DNA of 64,000 bases. Source: Trissonchulus latispiculum (Eukaryota; Nematoda; Enoplea; Enoplida; Ironidae). Of the stretch, positions 1 to 11,864 are shown piece by piece (the stretch's first letter is position 1; each line of letters opens with the position of its first letter). The position numbers were made by a program, and so were the translations under genes. Location: positions 1 to 64,000 of the forward strand of contig JASAND010028790.1 of assembly GCA_030248195.1 (NCBI GenBank), given 5' to 3'. A model generated the notes under the pieces. It saw only the letters and a program-made list of their open reading frames with translations, did not search any database and was not told where the DNA came from.

Positions 1-495
1 CGGTGGATTTGCTAGAACACCCTTTAAAAAGAAGTGTAAAGTAACTTTCAGCGATATTTAGTAGAAAATTTCTTATCCCAACTGCCCTTTTATGGGCAAC
101 CATTTTCAGGTGAAGGTGTCAAAAATGGATAAAAACGTTTAATGTCCGATTTGGTTGAAAAGTCGGTCATAGGGTAATTCGGGGACGCAGATTCCAAATC
201 AGCAGTCTAAATGTTTCTAGCTCCCGTGGATCTCGAGATATGGCCAAATGCTACGCTGTTGGAATCCGCAAAAGTGAGCAAATTGTTTAGAAAAGCCTAA
301 TATCAGTACTTTTTTCGAAGCCGGTAGTCAAGCTGAGCTGGTGGATTTGCTAGGACTCCCTTTAAGAGGGTGTATCAAGTAACTTTTAGCAATATTTAGT
401 GAAAATCTCTTATCCCAACTGCCCTTTCAAGGGCAACCATTTCTAGAAAAGTTCCTTATCCCAACTACCTTTTCAGAGGCAACCATTTCCCGAGA
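1..495 (+). repeat. Degenerate ~338-base tandem repeat at the left edge
   Basis: GGTGGATTTGCTAG begins at 2 and again at 340, and similarity continues through TCTTATCCCAACTGCCCTTT to GGGCAACCATTT. A third short piece (CTTATCCCAACTACC to GGCAACCATTTCC) follows at about 450-490. At least one full unit plus a partial unit, continuing off the window edge. No coding potential seen. Confidence 0.7.
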
Positions 496-2234
496 ATCGA
501 CGCTACAAACTTAGCTGCCTAAAGAAAGAAGCGGCGGCAAACCATTCATGCCAGTTTAGCTTGTATCTTTTAATCCTTGCTCCGTTGCCCAGGAAAGGCT
601 TTCTGGCTATCATTTTGGTACATTGCGTGACTAGGCTATCCTTGAACTGGAACAATCTCTATAAAGAAAAATTAGCCGAATAGCTTCAGCTTTGTAGAGA
701 AAGGCGTTTCAATTAATTTCTGTTAAAAATAAATGCCAGGAAAAGCCTGACAAGGCCCATTTTTCCCTGTAAAATGTTGTTAACGCTTTTTCCAGTTAAA
801 TTCAGTTTTGGGTGAGAATAGTTATTGTCCGACATTACTTAGAAACTAAGATTTCTGCGCCTGACAAGACGGTGGCTTAGGTTGCTTCGTCATTTTGATC
901 TTTTAGTTTTAGCTTCACTCAACTATATGTATTAAAAAAGTTTCCACTTACGTCATTAGTGTGCTTCGAGTTATGACTTATAGTGACAGATACTTTAGTG
1001 AAGTTGTTAATCGTAATGAATGACTCCATTATAGTTTAAGAGGTTAACTTATTAAAGCATAACTTGCATGTGCTTATCTGAAAGATATTATATAATTGAT
1101 CAGTATATCCCTATTGTTACCTATGCTGTTCTTTTACCTGCATAATCCCCGTCACAAACGCTGCAATTCGTCAAGTTTAAGTAACTCCCTTCAGGTTCGT
1201 GAAAAAACAACGTCAGTCATTATACCTTCTTACCGAATCTTCCTAAGCACAATAGACTACTTGTGGCAAAGCTTTCTCTCAATTATTGGGGGGTTTGGAT
1301 GTATGCAGGTCCTGCGTTCTTAATTGTTCTCGAAATGAATATATGCTGGTGTGGGATATGGTATACAGACACACTGGTTTCAATTCATAGTGAAGTAATC
1401 GGTAGTTATTAGTTAGCTTAAATTGCCCTGTTAACCATTTCCGTTGATGGTTGAGTAGCTGGAAAAATTGACATCTATTGTGCTGGTTTTTACTTGCCAG
1501 CACGAGAAGGAGACATCATGGATTTATGTTATGTTTGAGTTGAGGTATACATTGGCTTAGTAGGTGCGTACAATTTACGATCCACTCCACACTGAAGAAC
1601 AAGCACAGGAAAAGACGGTTCAATGAGCTGATAAGTAGATTGCGTCAGCACAGGAAGTTAGTAAATACTCTCGAGTCAAAAGTTTAGTACACATCAAATA
1701 AAATAAAATATGTTAGAAAACTCAGTCTTTTTTCCTAGAATTTTTATTTTCTTTCGATGTTTTGTACAGTTGTAGTGATTCCTTATATATCTCCTCCATA
1801 TGGATTCTTAACTCCGGTCACTTCAAACTGCAAACGGCAAACTGTGCCACAAATTTTAACCCAGAAGGTACCGGGATATATACCTCTTCCAGAAGTTAGT
1901 CAGAAGTTGACGAGACTTGTTGAGACGCCAGCAGCGCTAGTGTTAAACTCCCGCTCCAAGCCTTCTTCCAAAATTGTAAACAAGCATAAAACCTGAACCT
2001 AAAAATATAACCTAAAATGTTATCTGTGTAACTGAAAATTTTCCGAAGTCACTATAGGTTTGCAGGCTGTATTCAAGAAAGCTAGAGATTGAAATTTTAT
2101 TCAATTACCTTTTTTATGGCGCTATGTGTTATTCATTTAGTTAACATACACTACATTTCATCCTCTTTAAGGTGTTAAAGAATTTACACTTTTTTCAAAC
2201 CGCAAGCATATGCTGAACTGTGGTGGCCTCAGCT
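496..2234. other. Non-coding sequence upstream of candidate exon 1
   Basis: Only short open frames. I saw no conserved domain, RNA gene or clear transposon. A possible short exon (about 1771-1867, acceptor TTTTGTACAG, donor GTACCG) is too weak to call. Confidence 0.5.
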
Positions 2235-2819
2235 ATGCTTCCAGTTGACTACAAATTGACAAGGTATCTGCCAGTAGACTTGTCCCCTCATTTCACAGAT
2301 AAAATTACTATGAAGTGGCCTTGTGCGAAATTTCGTCGATCCAATAAGAAACAATTTGTTCCTAATTCGGAATCTATCTATCCTTCCTATCTTCCTTATT
2401 CTTCTTCCTTTTCCTTTTCACACGATCACCGAATACCGACAAATCATCCTTATCATGATACCCACACTTACGTGGTTCCCTCTCGAACTAAGTCTGTGCC
2501 CGCAGGTCGACAGTATCAGCCTGATCGATCTTTCACAGACGTTACTCAGTATCAAAGCCAGGTTCGATCCAAACCCGCATCGGATAGGTACCGTCAGGAT
2601 CGTAAGAAGCCAAGGATGGCCCATGCTGCTGAACATTCCAAGTGTACGCCAATTCACGTGAATGTTAAACTGAAATCCTTGGACCCTCTGTGGAATACTA
2701 AACTTGTTGGAAATTATGTCGGCGTAAAAGTTGACGTTATTCAGCGATGCAAAGTTTTCTGTAAATTTTGCGGCAAATCTGTTTTGGCGGAAACTATTCG
2801 AATGAAAAGACTTCTGAAG
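2235..2819 (+). CDS. MPDZ: Candidate exon 1: basic, low-complexity segment upstream of PDZ4-like domain
   Basis: Open frame of about 195 codons ending at a donor (GAAG|GTAGTG) in phase 0, which matches the phase 0 start of exon 2. A TGA lies in frame at 2214-2216, so the exon starts after that, either at the ATG at 2235 or at an acceptor near 2232 or 2244; those acceptors would need a phase 1 donor. The peptide is rich in Y, S, R and K, has a small Cys cluster (CKVFCKFCGK) near its end, and shows no domain I recognise. It could be a linker exon, a first exon of a short isoform, or a chance ORF. Confidence 0.38.
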
Positions 2820-3217
2820 GTAGTGTTTTTGACTTTTCTCCTTCGCATATATTAAGCTTTATGGGCTTTATTGGCCAACGTTATTAATGATAAGTGCTCG
2901 TTAAGGAGGTGCGTGATGAATGTGAGCGATTAGACTGGCTATTATGCAAAGTTAAGGTTGTCTAGTACGGCCGACTTCTGCTTATTCTACATATGTAGCC
3001 ATTGGAATTGTGTTAGTTTTTTCTATGCTTCCCAATGAATAACACGCAGAAACTGTTAATCTTAAGTTTATTTTCTGCTTCTATCCATTAGTTTATTAAC
3101 TAATTATACGCATTTTTTGCACAGACACTGTGAATCACTGCATTTCCTTTTTCATTGATAGTTGTTTCTGGCTATCAATGCAACAGTTCTTAATACTTAT
3201 ACTCTGTTCTGTTATAG

Positions 3218-3344
3218 AGCGGAGATACCTTTCGTACGCGAGGAAACATTCCCACAGACGCCACTGTTCACGAAGTGGAATTAACTCGCGCGTCGGCCAC
3301 TCAAGGACTTGGTATAACCATAGCTGGATATGTTCATGATAAAG
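3218..3344 (+). CDS. MPDZ: Exon 2: start of PDZ4-like domain
   Basis: Phase 0 to phase 1, after the acceptor GTTATAG and before the donor GTACGA. It encodes a short linker, then the first PDZ strand and carboxylate-binding loop (VELTRASATQGLGITIAGY; GLGI is the ligand loop) and VHDK. The GITIAGY signature is typical of MPDZ/PATJ PDZ4. It joins exon 3 in frame to give ...DKEEISGIFVKS. Confidence 0.9.
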
Positions 3345-5514
3345 GTACGAAATAAGACTTGCTTGTTGCTTTAATTTTGCATGAAACAAGACTGTGTTAT
3401 TTCAATTTTCCCTGGAAGCATTCGCGGCAATCTTCGAGTGTGCCGTGTTTGCCCCGTCCATCGTCACTTCATATAGAATAAATTTTGGATATAAACTAAA
3501 AGGGGATCTTGCATTTTAGTTGTACATAAAGTTGTTGTGCGTAAAAGATATAGTATGTACATGAAAATCTGTACCTTCACATCGGACAAGAATAAAGTTA
3601 TCCAGGCTAGCAGCCTAGATAACTTCTTGATTTATTCTTGGCTATAGGTAAATTTAGGTTCCAATAAGCTTTGGACTCTTCCTTCAAATACGCATATCCC
3701 TGTTTGCGTTATGTCGCACTTGTTAGAGAGAGGGAGAGTCTATTTGAGGCACCGAACTATGCACGCGCGAGAAAGGCTTCAGCTAAGCCACCTACAACAG
3801 GCCAATACTATAGGCCCATAGTGTGCATGGAAACCCTAAACAGAGCTCCGTTTTCAGCCAGTCTCTCCATAATCAGCGCTTAATTTCCTCATGCCTAGCG
3901 CCGTCTCTGATGGGAGAAGGTCCCAACTTTTCCCTTCATAGTTTTCTTTCTGTATTCTGATGCCTTGGGCATTAATTCCCTTCAGTATCCCTAGTTGTCA
4001 CAATTCTTTCCAGGCACGCCTGATTTTTCCCATCCTGCAAGCGCTAATTTGAATGGATTGAGAAATCATTTTATGGTCAGTATTCCCTCCCTTCCTCCCA
4101 AAAGCTGAGGCCGTTTTGGAAAGACTTTACTAAAATTGTCTTTTAGTGTCTGCCATCTTCTTTTGTTACCAAAACACAACTCCGTCTTCTTACTGGAGCC
4201 AAGACTTTTAGAGAACCGTATATTTAGAAAATTGCCTTAATATTTGCACACATTTAGGAAAGAAAAGGAATATTTAGGTTAAATATTACTATGTTAATTC
4301 GACCCACACCCACAGCTCCATCTGGTCTTTGAATTGAGGTATTTGTATAGCAGCATTGTCTCAGTAGCTTTTTCTTGTTTGCAACTTTCCTGAAAACTTT
4401 GCTTTCCTCTTATGCAAATTGGAAAATGCATGGCAGGCGATTTGCAAAATTATTACTCTAGTTCTGCAAGATTTATTGTTGCTAATCTGCCAAGAACTAC
4501 TAATAGAATGCATCGATTTGTTATGCTAAATGTCGTAATTTAAGGTTTATCATAATGTAATTCCGATTACGTTATATTACACTAATTCACGATGATCAAA
4601 AAGTTAAACATCATCGCGTAATAGACGACTGACCACATTTTGTTGTGTACATCTCAACCGAGTGTGAAGTTGGACAAGTTCTGTCTCCAGAGAAAAGCTG
4701 AGAAACTTCATAATTCTATTTTGGCCCCTTTTTATAAAGAAGGGGGAACATCTTAGATATCTCCATCCATAGTTAGGCAAATGTTCTCTAATTGTGCTGC
4801 GCTCCAGGAATTTTATTGATCTTGTTTTATGCTAGAACTTGAATTGTGGTGGAAAAGCTCACATTTAAAGCTCAATTGATGTGCACATTCACATACTCAT
4901 TTATCTGCTCACGTTTATCCATTTAATGGGCTAGTCTAGAAAGGGATTAAATCTTGAGTCTCAGTCTATTAAACCTACCGCAAATCTACCCAAACTAACA
5001 AATAAGCTGTGTAAGCTGGCAGGCACGTTTACAATCCATTCATTAGTCCATCCAGTACATACAGTAATAACAGTAACAGCATTACGAATGAGCACAAAGG
5101 TTGGAAGTGGATAGCAATTTTGCGACCCGCTACCCTCGGACGGAGCAATTCGTTATCACAGTAGTGTCAGCGCTTCGACTGATTCCTTTTCGAAGAAAGC
5201 AATAAATGTAATGGTAAAAGTATTTAGTGGTCTGGGTGTTAGAATAATTTTAAATTTGCTAAAATTGTCGGTTGCCGGTTGTCGCTGTTGGAGTTGTCGC
5301 TCCTGGCTTCGGGCTGTGAATCCGGAGATAAGCACCGGCACCCTATAACCTTCTGTAGGTTGGAGTTCTCTCCAGGGGTCACTTTACCTTTACCTTTTTT
5401 AAATTTGCTAGCGTATTCTTAAATTTGTCTTCTGAAATCAAATATCTAATCCGTTGACTAATCTAAGCCTTGACTTAATTCACTTAACCGGTAGGCTTAA
5501 TCGTTGGCAAAAAC

Positions 5515-5563
5515 CTGTTTTGGCCAGCTAGTAAAAATTTACTATTTTTGCTAGCTGGTCAAA
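5515..5563. repeat. Short near-perfect hairpin
   Basis: GTTTTGGCCAGCTAG followed by AAAAAT pairs with ATTTTTGCTAGCTGG and CAAAAC across a loop of a few bases; only G/T-type mismatches. No terminal flanking duplication seen. Confidence 0.7.
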
Positions 5564-5809
5564 ACAATTTTTGTGGTTTGCAACTACTCATCTCTCAGCA
5601 GTGTTTGGGTAGCGTCGGTGCCAGTAGCTTTTTCAGCATTTTTGGCTTATAAATTGGCAAGCAACTTCAATCGCAACTGCTCTTTAAGGTCAACGCGTTC
5701 TGCAAGCCTATCTAATACGTCTAAACGTGTAGTTGAACGCCAAAATCAAGCAGCACAAAGGGAGCTTTAGACCTGGATGATATATCTTCTTGCATGAGAT
5801 TCAATAAAC

Positions 5810-6216
5810 GGGTCTTTCCAAAATAATCCCCCCACAGCTCCGTAGAAGTACCGAAGAAGCACAATTTGACTGATTGAGCTGAAATTTGGAATCAAAGGGA
5901 ACAGAAAAATTTTTTGAAAAAATTTTGTTGAAAACTTGCGTACAGGGGTTTTCTGGGGTGCCGGTCATGAATCTGAAATCAGTTTTTCGATTCAGCTTTT
6001 CGTTAGCTTAATATTAACTAAATTTTTCGGTTCTTTTTGGTCCCCCTTTACCAAACTCAAATTTGTAAATTTTAAAAAAATTTTAAAAATTTAAAATTTT
6101 TTGCATTTTTGAAATCGGCAGGTCCGAAAACCTACCTCCACCAAATTTCAAGTCAATCAGTCAAATTGTGCTTCTTCGGTGCTTCATCAAAGCTAGGGGG
6201 CTAATGGGAAAGACCC
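5810..6216. mobile_element. 407-bp foldback element (GGGTCTTTCC ends)
   Basis: Ends are GGGTCTTTCC and its complement; inside them CACCGAAGAAGCACAATTTG-type sequence is inverted on both sides (about 5850-5890 and 6150-6180). Flanks read CAATAAAC and AAATAAAC, an 8-base target duplication with one mismatch. The centre has an AAAATTTT-rich block and a GGGGTTTTCTGG module shared with the element at 22193-22960. Confidence 0.75.
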
Positions 6217-6523
6217 AAATAAACTGCCAAAGGGAGATTCTATCGGCAAATGCTATCGGTCTGACCTGTTTGTTAATTCTAGTTAGCGTTAGTAATAAAG
6301 GTATTTTATTATATAATTCTCGTACAAATGAGTATACAATACTAGAGATTTGTGGGTAGATAATGTGTATCGTATTAATTAGCTAGCCAATATCAAACGT
6401 GTTGCCGATGGATGGGCCCTTCCCATAAAATCCCATTTGCTGTCTCCAAGGGCTCATGGGCTTAGCGAGCTGTCAGCGTAGCACTCTTGCCAGTTTCCTT
6501 ATCATTACTCTTTTATTTTACAG

Positions 6524-6615
6524 AGGAAATATCTGGAATATTTGTTAAGAGCATCGCAGAAGGTAGCATTGCAGCAAAAGATAATAGAATACATATCCAT
6601 GATCAGATAATTCAG
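6524..6615 (+). CDS. MPDZ: Exon 3: middle of PDZ4-like domain
   Basis: Phase 1 to phase 0, acceptor TTTTACAG, donor GTAACC. It encodes EEISGIFVKSIAEGSIAAKD and then NRIHIHDQIIQ, the canonical second and third PDZ strands plus the DGRI-GDQI equivalent. Here DGR is replaced by DNR and GDQ by HDQ, small departures from consensus that should not abolish the fold. Confidence 0.92.
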
Positions 6616-7245
6616 GTAACCATGTACAGTTTTTGTGCCTCAGCATCTATAGTTTTCCCTGCCGTTCATAGCACCTTTTGTTATATGGAGGAAATTATGA
6701 AGATCAATGTTCAACATTAGACGCTAGGTCAAGAAAACTTTTGAGAGGGCGGAGGAAAGAGGAAACCTAAGAATGGAATTTTTGACGGATCTTGTTCTTT
6801 CGCAAGATTAGCATAATGTAATTAAATTAAGTTATATCATTAGAAGTAAAAACTATTTGACTTCAGATTTCGTACTTTTAGCAATCGAGCAACGAGCCTT
6901 TTTGTAAAGTAGAGTCGAGTAAAGTATGTTCCAGCGTTTGGCTCCGCTCCATCTTTCTTTATGCTAGATAAAGGATAAGGATAAATCCTGTCTCTCTTTT
7001 GAGGGTCCCATTGTAGGCTAAGTGCTCCATTTTTAGGCTTAGAAAGGTTCGTGTTTTAACACGTCTTAGCCTATGCCATCCCTTAAACAAAGTAGAATCA
7101 TTATTAATTTTTTAATTATTTTCCGATTTAACCTGATAATAGCCATGTCCTGATATAACCTGATTCGTATGTATGTAGTCGGTAAATTCGTTGTTTCATG
7201 ATGATAATATTTCAATGTTACATCAAACCGCACTACACTCTGAGC

Positions 7246-7923
7246 TAGAGGCCTTCAGGGGTCTGAATTTTCAGGCCCGGCCCGCCCCGGCCCGTTTGAA
7301 AAATTTTCGACCTCGGCTCGGCCCGGCCCGGCCTGCTCCAGCTTAGGTCCCGTTTTTACCAATTTTTTGCCGATGCCAAAAATAAAAAACAGTTTTCAGA
7401 TTTCACAGGATTTTTATTCGTCGTCGCAGCTACTATTTTTAAGCTATTTCTCATACCACGCGATTATTTTGAACAACAGTTGTTTGGGTTTAACCATTTG
7501 CTGTTCAGTTTTATAGATTCAAATATAGCACCGATATTTGTGAATTTGGAAAAAAGAAATAAACTATTGTGAATAAATGAATATAATATTCATGTGTACA
7601 TAATAATGTAACACTGTATAATGTACAATAATAAGGTGCAAATTAGAGAAATTTATGAAATTTAAAGAAAATTTAAGCATGATCGAAATAGATAGCAATG
7701 ACAAGAGAAAAATTATTTCACTAGAAAACAAACTTTTAATAAAAATTGCCAAAACTGAAATCTAGACAAAATGTTTAAATGAAAACACCAGGCCCGGCCC
7801 GAAGCTCGGCCCGCGCCCTTATTCGGCCCGGTCGCACCGAATTTTTTCAACCTCAGCCTGGCCCGTTTTACTTCAAGCCCGACCCGGGCCGGGCTTATTA
7901 CTTATTTTGAGTGAAGGTCTCTA
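7246..7923. mobile_element. 678-bp hAT-like element with GGCCCG arrays
   Basis: Inverted ends TAGAGGCCTTCA and TGAAGGTCTCTA, flanked by a perfect 8-base duplication CTCTGAGC (7238-7245 and 7924-7931), the size made by hAT transposases. Just inside both ends lie GC-rich GGCCCGGCCCG-type arrays; the middle is AT-rich and non-coding. Non-autonomous. Same family as 43756-44945. Confidence 0.88.
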
Positions 7924-8081
7924 CTCTGAGCATTCTCCTTCTTATACTTTTGGCGAACTATGCCTGCTGACCTGACAACAACATAATCCTAGTTAGAATG
8001 CATTATTGCATTGGGCTTGAAACCATTGTTACTTTCTGTTAGTCAGATTCTAGACAGTCATGCAGTTATTATTTTATTTAG

Positions 8082-8217
8082 GTTAATGGCCAGTCACTTG
8101 AACAGTGTAGCAATAAAGAAGCTGTTGAGATTCTGCGCAAGGCTGGAAATCAAGTGAAGCTTAAATTATTGCGTTATGATAAGTCCTGTCGAAAATATTC
8201 TTATTTGGAAATGCTTG
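8082..8217 (+). CDS. MPDZ: Exon 4: end of PDZ4-like domain
   Basis: Phase 0 to 1, acceptor TTTATTTAG, donor GTAAGC. It starts VNGQSLEQCSNKEAVEILRK, the PDZ VNG turn and alpha-B helix, followed by the last strand VKLKLLRY and the linker start DKSCRKYSYLEML. Confidence 0.93.
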
Positions 8218-8502
8218 GTAAGCCTTCACGATTTATCCAATTTTTACAGAGTTTTGAATAGCAATTTAACAAAGCCGGGATTATAGGCATTTATAGGCAT
8301 CGTTAATTTTTAAGCTTAAATCCAGTGATAGGGAATCTTGATATTGTTCTTTATCTCACTAATGCTGTGCCATCAAATCGATCTAATTGTAGGATCTCTA
8401 AGTTCATGTTCTATAAATCCTATGAGTTCTGTAAATGGGGCAAATGGAAAAATTTTGGATTATATAATTTCTGCTGAAAATTTTGTATTTTACATCTTTT
8501 AG

Positions 8503-8697
8503 CTGCTATTGAAGATGCAGCCACCAACATGGAGATGAAGCGAACGCCTTCCAATGCACATCCCAGTGCGAGTTCGCCTACAAAGTCGCCATCCTCCGCT
8601 AGCCCTGAGGCTGTCTCACCTCCTGATCAAACCCTTAAGTCGGATGCAAATGCCAATCCTATTCCAGAAGAACCGAAAGCACCCGTTGAAAACCAAG
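8503..8697 (+). CDS. MPDZ: Exon 5: Ser/Pro-rich linker between PDZ4- and PDZ5-like domains
   Basis: Phase 1 to 1 (195 nt, so it could be skipped without changing frame). Acceptor CATCTTTTAG, donor GTATTT. It encodes AAIEDAATNMEMKRTPSN and then a disordered Ser/Pro/Ala-rich stretch with several S/T-P sites, ending PEEPKAPVENQ. No domain. Confidence 0.85.
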
Positions 8698-10514
8698 GTA
8701 TTTGAAGTTGCAATGTTAATGCTAACGTCGAACTCTAGAAGTCAGATTCTCTGCCTGTGGTTAAATTTTATCCTTCATTCAGGAAAAAAGCTTAATTCAT
8801 TAGCTCAGGAACTGTGTTGTCCCATTAACAACTATAAACCGCTTCAATAACTAATTTGTTCCCTGTGTTGTGCTAGACAATTTTTGTAATTATATATCTC
8901 ATCTAACATTTTCTCCCCGCAGGATGGAGTGCACAATAATGCTTGCCAGTTACAGGCTCATTTTATGCTCACTTTTGAAAAGGAGATAACTTTTCTTAGT
9001 CTGTCTTACGAAAGTCTTAGTCTAAGTCAATACGAGTCAATAAATTTTTCTCTGATGTTTAGGTCTCGAATATATATTTTTACATCATAACTGAGTGGCT
9101 CTATGGGGTCAAAGTAGTTAGCGCCAGTTCATAGATTAGGCTTTGTACCAGTGGTCATGGAAGTTCTGTCAAAATTGGCATGCTAAAGTCAGAGCTTTCG
9201 GAGCATAAAGCTAATTAGGTAGTGACACAGACCAGTGCATTATGTCAATATCCCTTTGAGTTTACCTTCTAGACTTTGTAGTTCAATCCCTTTAGGGTTG
9301 ACTACCTTAGCATTGCGCAGCTTATGTTCATTTCATAGTGTTGCCTCTGAAAGGTTTTTGAAGCCTTGGTTTAACATACAAACTGGGATTAGTATTTCAT
9401 AACCATTTTAAATGATTTAAGTGTTAAGATTTCCAAATGAGTTTTCCAAGTTAATACAACCTTAAAGTCTAACAAATAGTTAACAATGCTTACCTTGAGT
9501 TAATATTAATAAAGTACTTTTACCTTCCGAAGTATACCATATTTCCGTCGCCAGCCTACTGAGTTTCTGACTGCTTTTCTTATGTCTTAATTAATGTCTT
9601 AATTCATCTTAATGCCTTAATCTTAATATTACACTTTATACAAATATATAAATTTTTCAGCTTGTACATATGTCCTTAAATGATTAAAAGAACAGTGAAT
9701 GAAAGAACAACAAGGTTTTATTTGTCCTGGTAAAGGGTTTTACAGCTGAACCGTTGCAGTTCGCTCAGGCACTGTTTGTTTATGGATAAAAGGATTCCTT
9801 AAAGTTTACAGCTCAGTTTACATCAACAGGCTATTTCAAATGGTTCCAGCCTGCGGCGATTAAAGCTCCTTCCGTGAAACCTTGTATTTACTTACAGTCT
9901 GAGAACTCGAAAGAAGTACCACCTAAGGAAGGGACGTACCCAGTGAAAGAAGAAATTATCTTGAATTGAACAGGACAGACCTGTTTTCTCATTTCTGGCT
10001 CAAATTTCATATCTGACTACTTCATATTTCCTAGCAAAAGCTCTCTGAACTTTGCTGTCACTCATCAACGATAGGAAAATTGGATTCACTAGTCGCATCA
10101 CTTTGTCCACTGGAAAGTTCTCCTCCTCTCCGGCCTGCCTAGTTTTCCCAACCGTCTAACTTTGTTACTGAATTGAAGAACAGCGTTCCTGCATATCTGG
10201 CCTCTTTCCGTTGATATCTGACTTCTACTTCTTCAAACTTAGGCAACCACTCATAATCAGCATTTCATGTTCCTATATTTTCTTGTATGTGGAGCTGTAA
10301 CGATAATTTTTGCCTTTGGGCCGTAGACCTTCAAGATTTTTAGTGATTTAGTTTTTGTTGAACCACCAAAGGTTTTCTTGGACCACATACAGCTCATGGG
10401 AATTGTTTTACATAAGCAAACTCTGTACACAAATGTTTATTATGGATTTAACTAATGTATGATTAGCATTTGTTGCAGAAACATTAAAATTCATTTATAT
10501 TTATGCATTTGTAG
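8698..10514 (+). other. Intron 5
   Basis: A 1.8 kb AT-rich intron between linker exons. I see no transposon ends, tandem repeat or coding sequence in it. Confidence 0.6.
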
Positions 10515-10597
10515 CTGCCGAAGAAAGAATTGACACTGCCGACATTATAAAAGAACGATGGAGAAGACTTCTTGGAGAGCCAGATGTTGAAATTGTG
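10515..10597 (+). CDS. MPDZ: Exon 6: helical lead-in to PDZ5-like domain
   Basis: Phase 1 to 0, acceptor CATTTGTAG, donor GTCAGT. It encodes AAEERIDTADIIKERWRR and LLGEPDVEIV. MPDZ and PATJ have a similar RW...G...EIVV segment just before this PDZ domain, which supports the assignment although the exon is short. Confidence 0.85.
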
Positions 10598-10855
10598 GTC
10601 AGTTAGTAATTTAGATCCATCTAGTTTATGCAATATCTAAAACGAATCAATTTCTTTCAACTTTCAAAACATATAAATGTGAAGTGAGATCAGATCTAGT
10701 CAATCATGTACTGTTCCGTTTAATGACAGCAGCAGAAGGATCAGCACTCGCAGAAGCATAGAATACTAAAAAATGTATATTATATATATTTTTTCCTAAA
10801 TTTCCTGTGCATGCGGTCAAGTTATATGTTAATTACCCTTATTTTCAAACTTTAG

Positions 10856-11029
10856 ATCTCGGAGATTCAAAGGAAAGATCACGGTGGTTTGGGAATATCA
10901 TTGGAAGGGACTGTTGATGTGGAAGACGATGGTCGGGAAGTTCGACCCCATCACTATATTCGCTCAATAGTACCTCACGGTCCTGTGGGATCCGCTGGAG
11001 TTCTTAGAACTGGAGACGAGCTCTTAGAA
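10856..11029 (+). CDS. MPDZ: Exon 7: first two thirds of PDZ5-like domain
   Basis: Phase 0 to 0, acceptor AAACTTTAG, donor GTAGGC. It encodes ISEIQRKDHGGLGISLEGT, then HHYIRSIVPHGPVGSAGVLR and TGDELLE. GLGISLE, the HHxIRS strand, GPVG and GDELLE are hallmarks of MPDZ PDZ5. An 8-residue acidic insert (VDVEDDGR) sits in the second loop. Confidence 0.94.
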
Positions 11030-11303
11030 GTAGGCCTGACGATCATTAATGTTTTGTTATACACTCTTCCCAGTTCTTCTGAATAGTTGAGCGTGGCAAG
11101 CTAGAAAGCGTGAAATATGGTCAGGGGATGCGATCTGTTGTCAGTTGATGCATCAAGCTCTGCCTGATAACAGCATCTAACCTCAGCACGAGCAATCGGG
11201 CGAGTTAGTCGCTGCTCTGCACACCCATCGAATGAGTTTACTTCAACGACTCAAGTGGTGCGAACCATGTCTGTATCAAGGTGGGCAGATACAAGCATAC
11301 ATA

Positions 11304-11864
11304 GGCCCTATTTCTTTAAAGATTAAACGGATTAGATTAAAATTAATCCGCATTAAAGAAATAGCACCTCGGATTAAACGGATTAAAATTTAATCCACCG
11401 AGTTAAACGAGTTAAACGGATTAAATTTAATCCTATTTCTTTAATGCACCTAGGATTAAAATTTTAATCTAATCCTGTTTCTTTATTCAAACTTCGGATT
11501 AAAATATCAACGAGTTAATTTTAATCCGACCTGCTTAATCGCTGTTTCTTTAAAGATTAATTTTAATCCGTTAAATCCGTCGCCTGCATTTTCAACTAGT
11601 TTTTAATCCTCGTACAGCTACGCGGATTAAACGGATTAAAAGTTGGCGGATTAAAATTTTTAATCGCTGTTTCTTTAATGGCGGATTAAACGAATTAAAC
11701 TTGACTCGTTTAATCCGAGGATTAAAAATGGTCGGATTAAACGAGTTAATTTTAATCCATTTAATCCGTTTAATCCACCATTAAAGAAACAGCTGTTAAA
11801 ATTTTAATCCGGCTGATTTTTAATCCGTTTAATCAGACCATTTAATCTTCAAAGAAATAGGCCC
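11304..11864. mobile_element. ~560-bp foldback element built of TTAATCC repeats
   Basis: Ends GGCCCTATTTCTTTAAAGAT and its near-complement (ATCTTCAAAGAAATAGGCCC). The interior is almost entirely GGATTAAA / TTTAATCC words in both orientations with repeated TTTCTTTAA phrases, so it can fold on itself in many registers. CATA flanks one end and CATAG overlaps the other; the target duplication is unclear. Confidence 0.75.

Larger units (their letters stand above)
3345..6523 (+). other. Intron 2
   Basis: A 3.2 kb intron inside the PDZ4-like domain. It holds a hairpin at 5515-5563, a foldback element at 5810-6216 and a possible retroelement fragment at about 5156-5400 (minus strand, with GGTAAAGGTAAAG near one end). 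The rest shows nothing recognisable. Confidence 0.8.

Noticed and set aside
1757..1996. Possible upstream exon (acceptor near 1767, donor near 1868)
   Set aside because: Weak splice context, no domain, and its phase does not fit the possible starts of the next candidate exon.
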